Positions 1 to 8,644 of a stretch of DNA of 64,000 nt are shown in pieces; within the stretch, counting starts at the first letter, position 1, and each line of letters begins with the position of its first letter. The notes under the pieces were generated by a model. It ran no database searches, was not told the origin of the DNA, and saw only the letters and a list, made by a program, of their open reading frames with translations. The DNA is taken from NCBI RefSeq assembly GCF_003049525.1, contig NZ_PYWL01000001.1, forward strand, positions 558,001-622,000. Reading direction: 5' to 3'. The translations under genes were made by a program, and so were the position numbers. The stretch comes from Lysinibacillus fusiformis. GTDB taxonomy: Bacteria; Bacillota; Bacilli; Bacillales_A; Planococcaceae.

Positions 1-2
1 CA

Positions 3-623
3 CTGTTAATGGCTATTGCTATCGCCATTCCAGTCGGTATTATTTCAGCGGTTCGTCCTAATTCGTATTTGGATTATACATTTATGTTTATTGCTTTAAT
101 TGGTTTATCCATTCCAAGCTTTTGGCAAGGTTTAATTTTTATTTTAACGTTCGCGTTAAAGCTACAATGGTTTCCAGCGACCTATAACCCCCAAAATTGG
201 TTATCCCTTATCATGCCAGTTATCGTCTTGGGGACATCCATTACGGCATCCATAGCTAGGATGACAAGGTCGAGTATGCTTGAGGTGATCCACGAGGATT
301 ACATTATTACAGCTAAAGCAAAAGGCTTGAATGAATTTAAAGTAATTTCAAAACATGCCATTCGTAATGCCATGATTCCGATTATTACGGTGATAGGACT
401 TCTTTTTGGAGGTATGTTGGGAGGCGCATCTGTTACAGAAAAGGTATTCAATATTAGTGGGATTGGTAGCTATATTGTTGATAAACAATTTATTCCTGAT
501 ATTCCCGCAATCCTTGGAGGCGTTGTTTATATCGCTATTACGATCTCCATTGTCAATTTATTGATTGATATCATGTATGCCTTTTTTGATCCACGCATTC
601 GCTCGAAAATGAAGAAGTCTTAA
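3..623 (+). CDS. Peptide ABC transporter permease, OppB/DppB type (5' end outside window)
   Basis: This is an inner-membrane permease subunit of an oligopeptide/dipeptide ABC importer. The reading frame is open to the left edge, so the N-terminus is missing; about 206 residues are visible against roughly 310 usual for OppB. The visible part has several membrane segments and the cytoplasmic EAA loop that docks on the ATPase (EDYIITAKAKGLNEFKVISK, followed by HAIRNAMIP), which is the family hallmark. A second permease starts 13 bases downstream and a binding lipoprotein follows, so the three form one operon. No ATPase subunit is in the window; it may lie upstream of the left edge. The transported substrate cannot be told from the sequence. 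Confidence 0.88.
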   Translation: MLMAIAIAIPVGIISAVRPNSYLDYTFMFIALIGLSIPSFWQGLIFILTFALKLQWFPATYNPQNWLSLIMPVIVLGTSITASIARMTRSSMLEVIHEDYIITAKAKGLNEFKVISKHAIRNAMIPIITVIGLLFGGMLGGASVTEKVFNISGIGSYIVDKQFIPDIPAILGGVVYIAITISIVNLLIDIMYAFFDPRIRSKMKKS

Positions 624-636
624 AGGAGGATCACCT

Positions 637-2133
637 GTGAAAAACATCTTACATGTCAAACTACTTTTGAAGATTACACAGGAATATGTCAATTCTCATT
701 TTACCTTTGTCTTTTCCTTACTGTTTTCTTTATTGTTTCTAGCCTATAGCTATAATTTTTCAACCCATAGCTGGCGACCAATTGTTCTACTATTCTTTGT
801 TATTTATGCCATTACTGCGATCTATGTGGCTTTTGTAAATTTACGAATAAAAAGAGATTTAGCAAAGTTTGGGGAGATTCAAAGAGGTACTCGTATTTTC
901 GGCTATCCTCTACTATTAACCGTTCTTTCTGGCAATATTTTTTCTACATCATTTGCGTTTATGCTTGTGTCCACTAGAAAGACTGCCGAATATACGTTTG
1001 CTGCCTATGCCTTTATTACGCAATTATTCATCATTGGTATTGCAGCATTAAATTTATTTAAGCCTTATGTAACAGATACCTTTTTACTGGCGATGAGTGT
1101 TTTCTTCATACTTGCGCTTATTTATATCGTGATGACCATTTTATGCGTTAAGTTTGTCACACCAACAGCGGCTCCAAGATGGATGCTTATCCCTGGTATT
1201 TTATTACTATTGGCTACTTTCACTGGTAATCTATTTGCTACATTACTAGGTTATAGCCTTATTCAAAAGGCTAGAAAGGCAAACCCTTCTTCTATTGAAA
1301 AGTGGCAAAAAATATGGGAAAAGATTTTACGAAATACGATGGCTGTATTCGGATTATTTTTCATTATTTTTATGTTTTCATTGTCCGTCACAAGTACTTG
1401 GACTTTTGACTATGACTTTGCTACAGAAAATAACTACGGTGCCCTGCTGCAAACACCATCATTAGAATATCCTCTAGGCACAGATAATTACGGGCGAGAT
1501 TTATTTTCCCGTATTGTATTTGGGGCACGCATTTCATTAATCGTCGGATTTTTCTCAACGATTATTCCTGCGTTAGTCGGAGGCGCGTTAGGGGCATTTT
1601 CCGGCTATTACGGAAAAACAACTGACAATGTCATCATGCGAAGCCTAGATATTTTATATGCTATTCCGGGCATTCTGTTAGCCATTGCTATTATTGCTGC
1701 ATTTGGTGCTAATACGATCAATCTCATTATTGCACTTAGTGTTGGGGCAATTCCAACCTATGCACGTACAATGCGGGCGAATGTCATGCAGCTAGCAAAT
1801 TTTGAATTTGTGGAATCCGCCCGAGCTTTGGGGGCATCTGATGCGGCCATTATTTTCAAGCACATTGTTCCTAATTCATTAGCACCCATGATTGTTAAGG
1901 CAACACTTACGATTGGTGGAGCTGTTATTTCAACAAGTAGTTTAAGTTTTTTAGGGCTTGGTATTGAGCCACACATTCCCGAATGGGGCAATATTTTAAA
2001 GGTTGGTAGTACGTACCTGGAAACTCATTCATATGTTGCGATTTTCCCAGGTCTTTGTATTATGCTTCTTGTCCTCTCCTTTAACTTCTTAGGAGATGGT
2101 TTACGAGATGCTTTAGATCCAAAAACAAATTAA
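637..2133 (+). CDS. Peptide ABC transporter permease, OppC type, with extra N-terminal membrane domain
   Basis: The C-terminal part (from about residue 225 to 498) is a standard OppC/DppC permease: one membrane span, the periplasmic-side motif PLGTDNYGRDLFSRI, then the permease fold with the EAA loop ESARALGASDAAIIFKHIVP. OppC proteins are usually about 300 residues; this one is 498. The additional 220 residues hold about six hydrophobic segments (near 23-40, 46-67, 87-111, 118-140, 149-174, 182-209) that are not part of the family fold I know. The start is a GTG at 637 behind AAAGGAGG, 13 bases after the OppB-like gene. The binding protein follows at once. The transport role is secure from the family; the role of the extension is unknown. 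Confidence 0.88.
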   Translation: MKNILHVKLLLKITQEYVNSHFTFVFSLLFSLLFLAYSYNFSTHSWRPIVLLFFVIYAITAIYVAFVNLRIKRDLAKFGEIQRGTRIFGYPLLLTVLSGNIFSTSFAFMLVSTRKTAEYTFAAYAFITQLFIIGIAALNLFKPYVTDTFLLAMSVFFILALIYIVMTILCVKFVTPTAAPRWMLIPGILLLLATFTGNLFATLLGYSLIQKARKANPSSIEKWQKIWEKILRNTMAVFGLFFIIFMFSLSVTSTWTFDYDFATENNYGALLQTPSLEYPLGTDNYGRDLFSRIVFGARISLIVGFFSTIIPALVGGALGAFSGYYGKTTDNVIMRSLDILYAIPGILLAIAIIAAFGANTINLIIALSVGAIPTYARTMRANVMQLANFEFVESARALGASDAAIIFKHIVPNSLAPMIVKATLTIGGAVISTSSLSFLGLGIEPHIPEWGNILKVGSTYLETHSYVAIFPGLCIMLLVLSFNFLGDGLRDALDPKTN

Positions 2134-2145
2134 TTGGAGGTACCT

Positions 2146-3957
2146 ATGAAGAAATTACTTGTATTATTATTCGTCGCAGTATTAGCTTTAGCTGGCTGTG
2201 TACAGACGAAAACTGACGTAGAAGGAAGTAAAGATTCAAAAGATAGTGACAAGAGCAATGGCAAAGTAGCCATTGAAGTATTAGGCATGGCAGCTTCTGA
2301 AGAAGATATGAATATTGTTCGAGACCAATTAGTAAAAAACGGCTTTGATGTAAAGCTTAATATTCAACCAGATTACGGTTCATTCTCGGCCCAAAAAGAA
2401 GCAGGCAACTACGATCTTGCCCTTTCAAGCTGGACGACAGTAACAGGAAACCCGGACTATGCTGTTCGTGGATTATTTAAAACGGGTGGAGATTACAGTG
2501 TTGTTGCAGATTCAAAATTAGATGCCCTAATCGATGAGGCGAGTACATTAACTGGTGAAGAAGCAGCGGCTAAATATAAAGATTTAGAGCAATTACTAGT
2601 ATTCGATCAAGCTTATATTGCGCCTTTATATATTTCCAATAAGTATCAAGGGATCTACTCGGAGTTAGTAAATCCTAAAACTGTACATTTACCAAAATCT
2701 CGTGCGCAAGTATGGGAAAAAATCGAATTTAATGATTCTGCTAAAAATGCAACTGAACCATTAATTTTACACCAAACAATTAATTCTCTTACTTCGCTAG
2801 ATCCGATTAAAGGAAATGATGGTTCCATCAACACATTAAATACAAATATGTATGTTCGTCTTGTTAATTTAACAAACACGGATGACGTTGTTTCAGATGG
2901 TTCATTATCTTATAACCATGTAATGGCAGAAGGCAATCAAGACTATTACTTTATTTTACGCGATGATATTCATTTCGCCGCAGTGAAAGATGGCGCAGCT
3001 GTTGATACAGGTGATCTAGTATCTGCTGAAGATGTGGTCTTCTCATTAAACCGTGCTAAAGATGCTAATTCAGTACCAGATCACCGTACTTATAGTATCC
3101 ATGAAAATATTGAAACAGTAGAGATTGTTTCAGATTTAGCTGAATTACAAAATAAAAAAGTATCTGGCTCTGATCAAACAGTTCTGGAAGCATTATCACA
3201 AAACCTCCCTGCATCTGTAGCGCAATTAGCAAAAGACAAAGGGTCTGTTAACAATGCTTCTGGTTCATACCAAGTTGTTAAAATTACAACACCAACACCA
3301 TTCCCGCAAGTGTTAAACTATTTAGCACACCAATCTGGTGGTATTGTATCTGAAAAACAAGTAACAAGTATTAATACGTATGATGTAGCTAACTATGACC
3401 CTGACAAAGATATTGCCTATGGTGATCAAGCTACAATCACTGAAGGATCAGCAACTTTCAACAATCAACTTTATGCAAGTGGTCCTTATATTTTAGTAAA
3501 GAAAAATGATTATGAAGCACAATTTGTGAAAAATCCTGCCTACCGTGTTGGTAGTGAGTATGAACCAAAAATTTCGAAAATCAATGTTCGTTTCATCTCT
3601 GATGTTGACAGTGCTTTATCAGCATTACGTAATGGAGAAATTCACGTTCTTCAAACAGTTCCAGAAACAAAACTGGATATTGTGAAATCTGACGATAAAT
3701 TAACTTTAAATACTGCCGATAGCAATGCTGTTTCTTACTTACAAATGAATACATCTGGTCGCGCAGTTTCAGATTCAGCTGACTTACGTAAAGCGATTTT
3801 GTACTCCATCAACCAAGACGAGTTCATTAGCTATTACCAAGGCAATAAGAAACCTGCTGTATCAACTGTATCTCCTTTAGTTGACACTGGGTTAAAACTT
3901 GAAGCCGATAGCGAAAAAGTAAAAGAATTTTTAAAAGCCTATAACGATAAAAAGTAA
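2146..3957 (+). CDS. Peptide-binding lipoprotein (SBP family 5) with halves in permuted order
   Basis: This is the extracytoplasmic substrate-binding protein of the ABC importer encoded just upstream. ATG 2146 follows GGAGGT; residues 1-17 are a lipoprotein signal peptide with lipobox LAGC, so Cys18 is the lipid anchor. Oddly, residues about 41-195 resemble the C-terminal part of OppA/DppA proteins (IEVLG...QLVKNGFDVKLNI, YDLALSSWTTVTGNPDY, AYIAPLYISNKYQGIY), while residues about 205-603 resemble the N-terminal and central part (LTSLDPIKG, ILRDDIHF, SAEDVVFSLNRA, ALSALRNGEIHVLQ, ADLRKAILYSINQDEF). The protein ends where a normal homologue would run on into the segment found here at the N-terminus. 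The reading frame is unbroken and the total length (603) is normal. I infer a circular permutation; the ligand is unknown. Confidence 0.85.
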   Translation: MKKLLVLLFVAVLALAGCVQTKTDVEGSKDSKDSDKSNGKVAIEVLGMAASEEDMNIVRDQLVKNGFDVKLNIQPDYGSFSAQKEAGNYDLALSSWTTVTGNPDYAVRGLFKTGGDYSVVADSKLDALIDEASTLTGEEAAAKYKDLEQLLVFDQAYIAPLYISNKYQGIYSELVNPKTVHLPKSRAQVWEKIEFNDSAKNATEPLILHQTINSLTSLDPIKGNDGSINTLNTNMYVRLVNLTNTDDVVSDGSLSYNHVMAEGNQDYYFILRDDIHFAAVKDGAAVDTGDLVSAEDVVFSLNRAKDANSVPDHRTYSIHENIETVEIVSDLAELQNKKVSGSDQTVLEALSQNLPASVAQLAKDKGSVNNASGSYQVVKITTPTPFPQVLNYLAHQSGGIVSEKQVTSINTYDVANYDPDKDIAYGDQATITEGSATFNNQLYASGPYILVKKNDYEAQFVKNPAYRVGSEYEPKISKINVRFISDVDSALSALRNGEIHVLQTVPETKLDIVKSDDKLTLNTADSNAVSYLQMNTSGRAVSDSADLRKAILYSINQDEFISYYQGNKKPAVSTVSPLVDTGLKLEADSEKVKEFLKAYNDKK

Positions 3958-3986
3958 TAAAGGGATTTTTTAAAAGAATAAAATGA

Positions 3987-4023
3987 CAAAAGCCATTGAG
4001 AGTAAAAATACTCGATGGCTTTG
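3987..4023. terminator. Hairpin terminator between the ABC operon and pgpA
   Basis: Arms AAAGCCATTGAG and CTCGATGGCTTT flank a loop of about ten bases. On the minus strand the stem is followed by a T-rich stretch, so it best serves pgpA; it may also stop the plus-strand operon. Confidence 0.7.
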
Positions 4024-4074
4024 TCTATCCTTCCCCATATTTGAGAAAGTTATTTTTTATAGTAGAAACTCATT

Positions 4075-4656
4075 TTATATTTCATTATGTGATTTTGGCT
4101 TTGGTCCTAGCTCTTCTGGCTCGATATCCGCAAATGTCTCGCCCTCTTCCTCTAAATCACGCATACGGTGAGCAATTCGTGATGCTGCAGAAGCCGCGAT
4201 ACTGCCAACTAAATCATCTAAAAACGTGTTAACATGATGCCCAGGCTCAGTATCTAATTTTTTAATAATGCCAATTTTTTGCTTGTCTAAATGACCAAAT
4301 GTGGTTACTGCAATGCTGCCATATGTAAAAACAGATCCTAGTGCGATTGTTTCGTCCACACCAAATAAACCTTCATCAGATTCTATAATTTGCTGTAATG
4401 GTGATGATAATAATTTTTTCTCAGCTAGCTCATCTAATTCAATTCCTACTAAAAGTGCATGTTGCACTTCTCGTTTACGCAGTACACGCTCAACCGAATG
4501 AACACAATGATCCAGTGTTAAACCTTCATTATAGGTTTTTTGCATTTCGTAAACAATTTTTGCGATATCCTCGATCGCCACACCTCTACGAATTAACGCG
4601 GCATGTGCTGCCTTCGCTACTTCATCAGAGTGCACACGAATACTTTTATTATGCAT
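4075..4656 (-). CDS. pgpA: Phosphatidylglycerophosphatase A family protein (YutG-like)
   Basis: The 193-residue product resembles the PgpA family of phosphatidylglycerophosphate phosphatases, as in B. subtilis YutG, which removes the phosphate from phosphatidylglycerophosphate to give phosphatidylglycerol. The family signatures visible are GVDETIALGSV near residues 98-108 and the acidic FLDDLVGSIAASAASR near residues 145-160. It starts with ATG behind GAGGGG and ends at a shared terminator. It is a single gene, divergent from yjcH. Enzymatic function is inferred from family membership; Firmicute members of this family are poorly studied and lack the obvious membrane helices of E. coli PgpA. 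Confidence 0.75.
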   Translation of the reverse strand: MHNKSIRVHSDEVAKAAHAALIRRGVAIEDIAKIVYEMQKTYNEGLTLDHCVHSVERVLRKREVQHALLVGIELDELAEKKLLSSPLQQIIESDEGLFGVDETIALGSVFTYGSIAVTTFGHLDKQKIGIIKKLDTEPGHHVNTFLDDLVGSIAASAASRIAHRMRDLEEEGETFADIEPEELGPKPKSHNEI

Positions 4657-4769
4657 AAGCTACCCCTCATTTCGATTTTATTGCTAGTATAGTGCTAGCC
4701 CAACCTATTATACCTTTACTTTCGTAATATGGTACAATTTTGTTACAAACATAAGAAGGAGTGTCATCA

Positions 4770-5489
4770 TTGGATAAGGGAACAGTACAGGATTTAGCAT
4801 TCTATAGTGAGGCATTACAGGAAGAATTACAGCTCTATATTTATGTTCCTGCAAATTATTCTCCACTATATAAATACAACATTCTAATCGCATCAGATGG
4901 TAAAGATTATTTCCAGCTTGGTGGTATTACAAAGCTAGCTGATGAACTGATTGATGACTATGAAATCGAAAATTTAATTATTGCTTTTGTTCCATACAAA
5001 GATATTAACGATCGACGTCATAAATATATTCCTAGTGGTGAGCAGCATGAAGCTTATCTCCGCTTTTTAGCACATGAGCTAGTACCTTATTTAGATAACG
5101 AGTTTTCCACGTATCAAATGGGTATGAGTCGTGGAGTAATTGGAGATTCGATGGCTGCTACAGCTTCCTTAATGGCCGCATTAAAGTATCCAAGTATTTT
5201 TGGCAAGGTCATTCTTCAATCACCATACGTGGATGATGACGTTTTGAAGGCAGTCGAAAATTTCAAAGATCCAGCAGCCATTTCTATATACCATATAGTT
5301 GGTAAGGGTGAAGACCAAGTAGTGACTATGGATAAATCTGTGAAGGATTTTTTAACACCTAATCGTCAGCTCCATGATCTTATGATCCATAAAGGGTTCT
5401 CTATATTTTATGACGAGTTTGATGGCAATCATACATGGAAATATTGGAAACCAGACCTTCGACGTGCATTAATTGAAAATTTTAATTAA
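4770..5489 (+). CDS. yjcH: Putative alpha/beta-hydrolase esterase YjcH
   Basis: This belongs to the esterase D / enterochelin-esterase-like alpha/beta-hydrolases. The nucleophile elbow is GDSMAA (Ser near residue 126) and a C-terminal His lies in DGNHTWKYW. The start is most likely TTG at 4770, which sits 8 bases behind AAGAAGGAG; a GTG at 4761 would overlap the ribosome binding site. The product is 239 residues and cytoplasmic, with no signal peptide. Its place directly before yjcG and yjcF matches the B. subtilis yjcFGH group. The natural substrate is not known. Confidence 0.82.
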   Translation: MDKGTVQDLAFYSEALQEELQLYIYVPANYSPLYKYNILIASDGKDYFQLGGITKLADELIDDYEIENLIIAFVPYKDINDRRHKYIPSGEQHEAYLRFLAHELVPYLDNEFSTYQMGMSRGVIGDSMAATASLMAALKYPSIFGKVILQSPYVDDDVLKAVENFKDPAAISIYHIVGKGEDQVVTMDKSVKDFLTPNRQLHDLMIHKGFSIFYDEFDGNHTWKYWKPDLRRALIENFN

Positions 5490-5503
5490 TGTGAGTGATT
5501 AAA

Positions 5504-5531
5504 TTACGAAAATTGGATTTTCTGATATACT
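5504..5531 (+). promoter_or_regulatory. Candidate SigA promoter for yjcG-yjcF
   Basis: A -35 like TTACGA (5504-5509) and a -10 TATACT (5526-5531) are 16 bases apart, about 40 bases before the yjcG start. Confidence 0.4.
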
Positions 5532-5570
5532 TAAATAGAAAAATTGTTTATTTACGGGAGGTAATGGACT

Positions 5571-6086
5571 ATGAAGTACGGTATTGTGGCATTTCCATCA
5601 AAAAAATTGCAAGATTTAGCGAACACTTATCGCAAACGATATGATCCTCATTTTGCGAAGATTACACCGCATATGACGTTAAAAGACAGCTTTGATGCGT
5701 CTGAAGAAGAAATTCAAACCATCGTTAAGCAATTGGATGAGCTTGCTGCTAAATATGCGCCTTTAAACATTCATGCATCACGCATCAGTTCGTTTTTCCC
5801 TACAACCAATGCCATTTATTTCCGCATTGAACCAACTGAACAATTAGCTGCTTTCCAACATGAAATCCAAGAAAATATTTCTTATGGGGAAACGAAACAT
5901 GTATTTGTACCTCATATTACAATCGCTCAAAAAATGTCGGATTCTGAGCATGACGACATCTTTGGTCAATTACGTATGACTGGTGTAGATGAAAAAGATA
6001 CAATTGATCGCATTCATCTTCTATATCAATTAGAAGACGGTTCATGGACAACATACGAAACATTCCGTTTGTCTGGAGCTGAGTGA
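5571..6086 (+). CDS. yjcG: 2H phosphoesterase superfamily protein YjcG
   Basis: The product is a 171-residue member of the 2'-5' RNA ligase / 2H phosphoesterase superfamily. Both catalytic His-x-Thr motifs are present: HMTLKD near residue 35 and HITIAQ near residue 115. These enzymes hydrolyse 2',5' or cyclic phosphodiester bonds in RNA or nucleotide substrates; the substrate of YjcG is unknown. The ATG follows GGGAGGT. yjcF starts three bases after its stop, so the two are co-transcribed. Length and neighbours match B. subtilis YjcG. Confidence 0.88.
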   Translation: MKYGIVAFPSKKLQDLANTYRKRYDPHFAKITPHMTLKDSFDASEEEIQTIVKQLDELAAKYAPLNIHASRISSFFPTTNAIYFRIEPTEQLAAFQHEIQENISYGETKHVFVPHITIAQKMSDSEHDDIFGQLRMTGVDEKDTIDRIHLLYQLEDGSWTTYETFRLSGAE

Positions 6087-6089
6087 TGA

Positions 6090-6518
6090 TTGTATAACGT
6101 TAAGATTGTTGAAACAAAGCAAGAACATGATGATGCGTTTACTGTACGAAAAAAAGTTTTTGTTGAAGAGCAAGGCGTTCCACTCCATTTGGAATGTGAT
6201 GCTGAAGATGCAACTGCAACGCATTTTATTATGTATGAGGACGATGAGCCTGTAGGAGCAGCGCGTTTACGTAGTATTGAAAACAATACAGCAAAAATTG
6301 AACGTGTTTGTATTTTACAATCTCAACGTGGCAAAAAATTAGGGGCTTTACTAATGAAGGAAATGGAGAAATACGCCATTTCTATCCCAAAAGAAACATT
6401 GAAGCTTCACGCGCAAAGCCATGCAATTCCATTTTACGAAAAGCTTGGCTATGCGGTAACTTCTCCAGAATTTCTGGATGCTGGTATTCCGCATCGAGCA
6501 ATGGAGAAAAAAATTTAA
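6090..6518 (+). CDS. yjcF: GNAT-family N-acetyltransferase YjcF
   Basis: This is a 142-residue Gcn5-related acetyltransferase. The acetyl-CoA binding region is visible as ERVCILQSQRGKKLGALLMK (about residues 71-90), followed by the typical HAQSHAIPFYEKLGY segment. It starts at TTG 6090, three bases past the yjcG stop, with ribosome binding inside the end of yjcG. The N-terminal FTVRKKVFVEEQGVP is characteristic of the YjcF/ElaA-like subgroup. The acetyl acceptor is unknown. Confidence 0.85.
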   Translation: MYNVKIVETKQEHDDAFTVRKKVFVEEQGVPLHLECDAEDATATHFIMYEDDEPVGAARLRSIENNTAKIERVCILQSQRGKKLGALLMKEMEKYAISIPKETLKLHAQSHAIPFYEKLGYAVTSPEFLDAGIPHRAMEKKI

Positions 6519-6520
6519 TG

Positions 6521-6564
6521 AAAGGGTGTTACGATATTGTTCAATGTCGTAACACCCTTTTTTA
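6521..6564 (+). terminator. Rho-independent terminator after yjcF
   Basis: A long stem (GGGTGTTACGA pairing with TCGTAACACCC) is followed by six T. Confidence 0.85.
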
Positions 6565-6637
6565 AACCAAAATCCGCTTGCCACCATTTATCTACTCTAT
6601 CGTAACAAGCTGCTTTGCCAAGTAGATATGCCATGCG

Positions 6638-6886
6638 CTACTTCATCATTCTAGTGATTTTATCGAAATCTAGTGATGCTCCATCTTGAATAATAGATTG
6701 TACTAATTTATCTTCTAACTCTTGTGTAATCGTTCTGTTAGATATCTTAGCAACACGTCGTACGATTTTTCTTACTTGTTTTTCACTTGTAAAATCCGCA
6801 TGTTGAATGGCATTGGCTAATGCGAAGATTTCATCCATCGAAACACCTGTTTTTTGCTCAATTGAATTAAATAACGAGCGATGCAT
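6638..6886 (-). CDS. spoVIF: Stage VI sporulation protein F (SpoVIF)
   Basis: The 82-residue protein (MHRSLFNSIEQKTGV at the N-terminus, LDFDKITRMM at the C-terminus) matches the SpoVIF/YjcC family, which in B. subtilis is a SigK-dependent mother-cell factor needed for proper coat assembly and spore resistance. I chose ATG 6886, which follows GGAGGG at a good distance; the open frame extends 18 codons further upstream without a ribosome binding site. It lies with other sporulation genes, downstream of the YjcZ-like gene in the same direction. Confidence 0.85.
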   Translation of the reverse strand: MHRSLFNSIEQKTGVSMDEIFALANAIQHADFTSEKQVRKIVRRVAKISNRTITQELEDKLVQSIIQDGASLDFDKITRMMK

Positions 6887-6953
6887 GTTTTCCCTCCTAT
6901 CATTAAAACTCAATTTGACCTTGCGACTTGCCCGAAGCATTCACAAATGGTGG

Positions 6954-7007
6954 AGGCCTTAACTTTATTTAGGTATGTGAACCCTCTAAATAAGAGTTAA
7001 AGCCTTT
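6954..7007 (-). other. Long imperfect hairpin between yjcZ-like and spoVIF
   Basis: The arms (AGGCCTTAACTTTATTTAG and CTAAATAAGAGTTAAAGCCT) can form about 17 base pairs. It lies between two minus-strand genes. No T-run follows on either strand, so it is not a classical terminator; it could act as an RNA processing or attenuation structure. Confidence 0.5.
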
Positions 7008-7024
7008 ACAATATGTTCATCAAA

Positions 7025-7207
7025 TTAGATGTAAGTAGCGCCAACAATAATTAAAAGAATAAATAGAACAACAATTAGAACAAATGTTGAACCATAGCCA
7101 GAGTTGTTGCCTCCACAATAACTATAGTTATTGCCTCCGCAATAGCTATTGTTCCACCCACCAACATTATTTCCATACGGTTGTGAGGACCAGCCTTGAT
7201 ATCCCAT
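7025..7207 (-). CDS. YjcZ-family small sporulation membrane protein
   Basis: This 60-residue protein has an N-terminal Gly/Asn/Tyr-rich half with two copies of a CGGNN-type unit and a C-terminal single hydrophobic helix ending FVLIVVLFILLIIVGATYI. That C-terminus is the hallmark of the YjcZ family of tiny sporulation proteins (SspA-like in size only, not in sequence). ATG 7207 follows AGGGGTG. It sits between spoVAE and spoVIF, both sporulation genes. The molecular role of the family is unknown. Confidence 0.75.
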   Translation of the reverse strand: MGYQGWSSQPYGNNVGGWNNSYCGGNNYSYCGGNNSGYGSTFVLIVVLFILLIIVGATYI

Positions 7208-7272
7208 AAAAGCACCCCTCCCTTCTACAACCTATAATATGTTTGGGTTGTAGAAATGGGAGGGGTATTCGT

Positions 7273-7638
7273 CTAGTCGATATTTCCTTTAGGCTTAAAA
7301 ATTAATGCACCAATAAAAGCAAAAACAATAGCAGCACTGATACCTGAGCTTGTTACTTTAAACATTCCTGTTAAGACGCCAACCAGTCCATGCTTTTCTG
7401 CCTCAGCCATTGCCCCGTGTGTTAGAGAATTACCAAAAGAGGTAATGGGTACGGTAGCTCCTGCGCCAGCAAAATTAATTAATGGCTCATATAACCCCAT
7501 ACCATCCAATATAGCACCAAGGACAACGAGTGTACTTAATGTATGGGCCGGTGTTAAATTACCGACATCCATTAATAATTGGCCGATGACGCAAATAATG
7601 CCTCCAACAATAAATGCAAATACAAATGTCATTACCAT
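7273..7638 (-). CDS. spoVAE: Stage V sporulation protein AE (SpoVAE, AEb type)
   Basis: A 121-residue membrane protein with about four hydrophobic segments and the family core [22 protein letters not shown]. SpoVAE is part of the SpoVA membrane complex that moves dipicolinic acid into the forespore and out at germination. It is the last gene of the lipoprotein-spoVAC-spoVAD-spoVAE group, 10 bases after spoVAD. It shares the FAGAG/VPxTxFGN pattern with SpoVAC upstream, which reflects their common ancestry. Confidence 0.9.
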   Translation of the reverse strand: MVMTFVFAFIVGGIICVIGQLLMDVGNLTPAHTLSTLVVLGAILDGMGLYEPLINFAGAGATVPITSFGNSLTHGAMAEAEKHGLVGVLTGMFKVTSSGISAAIVFAFIGALIFKPKGNID

Positions 7639-7648
7639 AATTTATGCC

Positions 7649-8644
7649 TCATTTCATTGTAATTTCGATGGCATGTGCCGTACATGGAATCGTCTCACCT
7701 TGTTGAAACGATAATGGAGACAATAATGCCCCAGTTGCCACTAGTAATACACGCTTATAGCTACCCGCTCGCATCTGCTGAAGAACGTAACTAAAAAAAA
7801 CAGCTGCTGAACAGCCTGCACCACTTGCCCCTGATTGAAAGGATTCATCTTGCCCATAAAACTCAGCACCTGCATCGCGTAAAAGAGTTAGTTCCTCATT
7901 TTTCACACCATTTTCAACAAGCATTCCCTTCAAAAGCTTTAACCCAAGCTGACCTAAATCGCCCGTCAAAATTAAATCGTAATGATAAATTTTTTGATTT
8001 CGTTGTTGTAAATGAGATTGAATCGTTTGAAAGGCCGCAGGTGCCATTGCAGCACCCATATGGAAAGGATCATCCATGCCGTAATCCACAGATTTTCCAA
8101 TTGTGGCAGCTTCGATGGAAGGATACTCTTCACGGTGTTTACCGATTAGCGCATAGCCAGCAGCTGTTACAGTCCATTGAGCAGTTTGTGGCTTTTGTGC
8201 ACCGTAATTGATAGGATAACGAAATTGACGTTCTATCGCATTATGCTGACTTGACGCACCGGCTAATGAATAATTAGCAGCACCTAATTCTGTTAAAAGA
8301 CAAGCAATAATGACGGAAGAAACAGAGGTGGCACACGCAGAAAATAGCCCAATAAATGGTATTTCTAAATCCCTTGCTGCAAAATTGGTCGGTGTCATTT
8401 GATTGACCAAATCTCCACCCATTAAATAATCAATATCTCCACCTTGTACGTTCATTTTCTTCATAGCCGCATCACATGCTTCTTCAATCATTTTACGATG
8501 CCCCTGTTCATTGGTTTTCATTTGCCAACGTTCATCATCATACACAGCATCAAAATACTGACTAAAAATACTTCGGTTCTCTAATGGGCCTGCTACAACT
8601 CCACCTGCTAATAGGGATGGTTTCGATTGAAAAACGATTACCAT
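7649..8644 (-). CDS. spoVAD: Stage V sporulation protein AD (SpoVAD)
   Basis: The 331-residue product is SpoVAD, a thiolase-fold protein that binds dipicolinic acid as a part of the spore SpoVA channel. Family features include FIGLFSACATSVSSVIIA (the degenerate thiolase active-site region, residues about 96-113) and SGASGAGCSAAVF near residue 270. Its start overlaps the end of spoVAC by 7 bases, indicating translational coupling. Length is normal for the family (about 335-340). Confidence 0.93.
   Translation of the reverse strand: MVIVFQSKPSLLAGGVVAGPLENRSIFSQYFDAVYDDERWQMKTNEQGHRKMIEEACDAAMKKMNVQGGDIDYLMGGDLVNQMTPTNFAARDLEIPFIGLFSACATSVSSVIIACLLTELGAANYSLAGASSQHNAIERQFRYPINYGAQKPQTAQWTVTAAGYALIGKHREEYPSIEAATIGKSVDYGMDDPFHMGAAMAPAAFQTIQSHLQQRNQKIYHYDLILTGDLGQLGLKLLKGMLVENGVKNEELTLLRDAGAEFYGQDESFQSGASGAGCSAAVFFSYVLQQMRAGSYKRVLLVATGALLSPLSFQQGETIPCTAHAIEITMK

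Noticed and set aside
2146..3957. The swapped binding protein as two fused partial genes or an assembly artefact
   Set aside because: Length is that of one protein, the frame is unbroken, and the lipobox and ribosome binding site fit. The artefact idea stays testable with reads but nothing in the sequence supports it.
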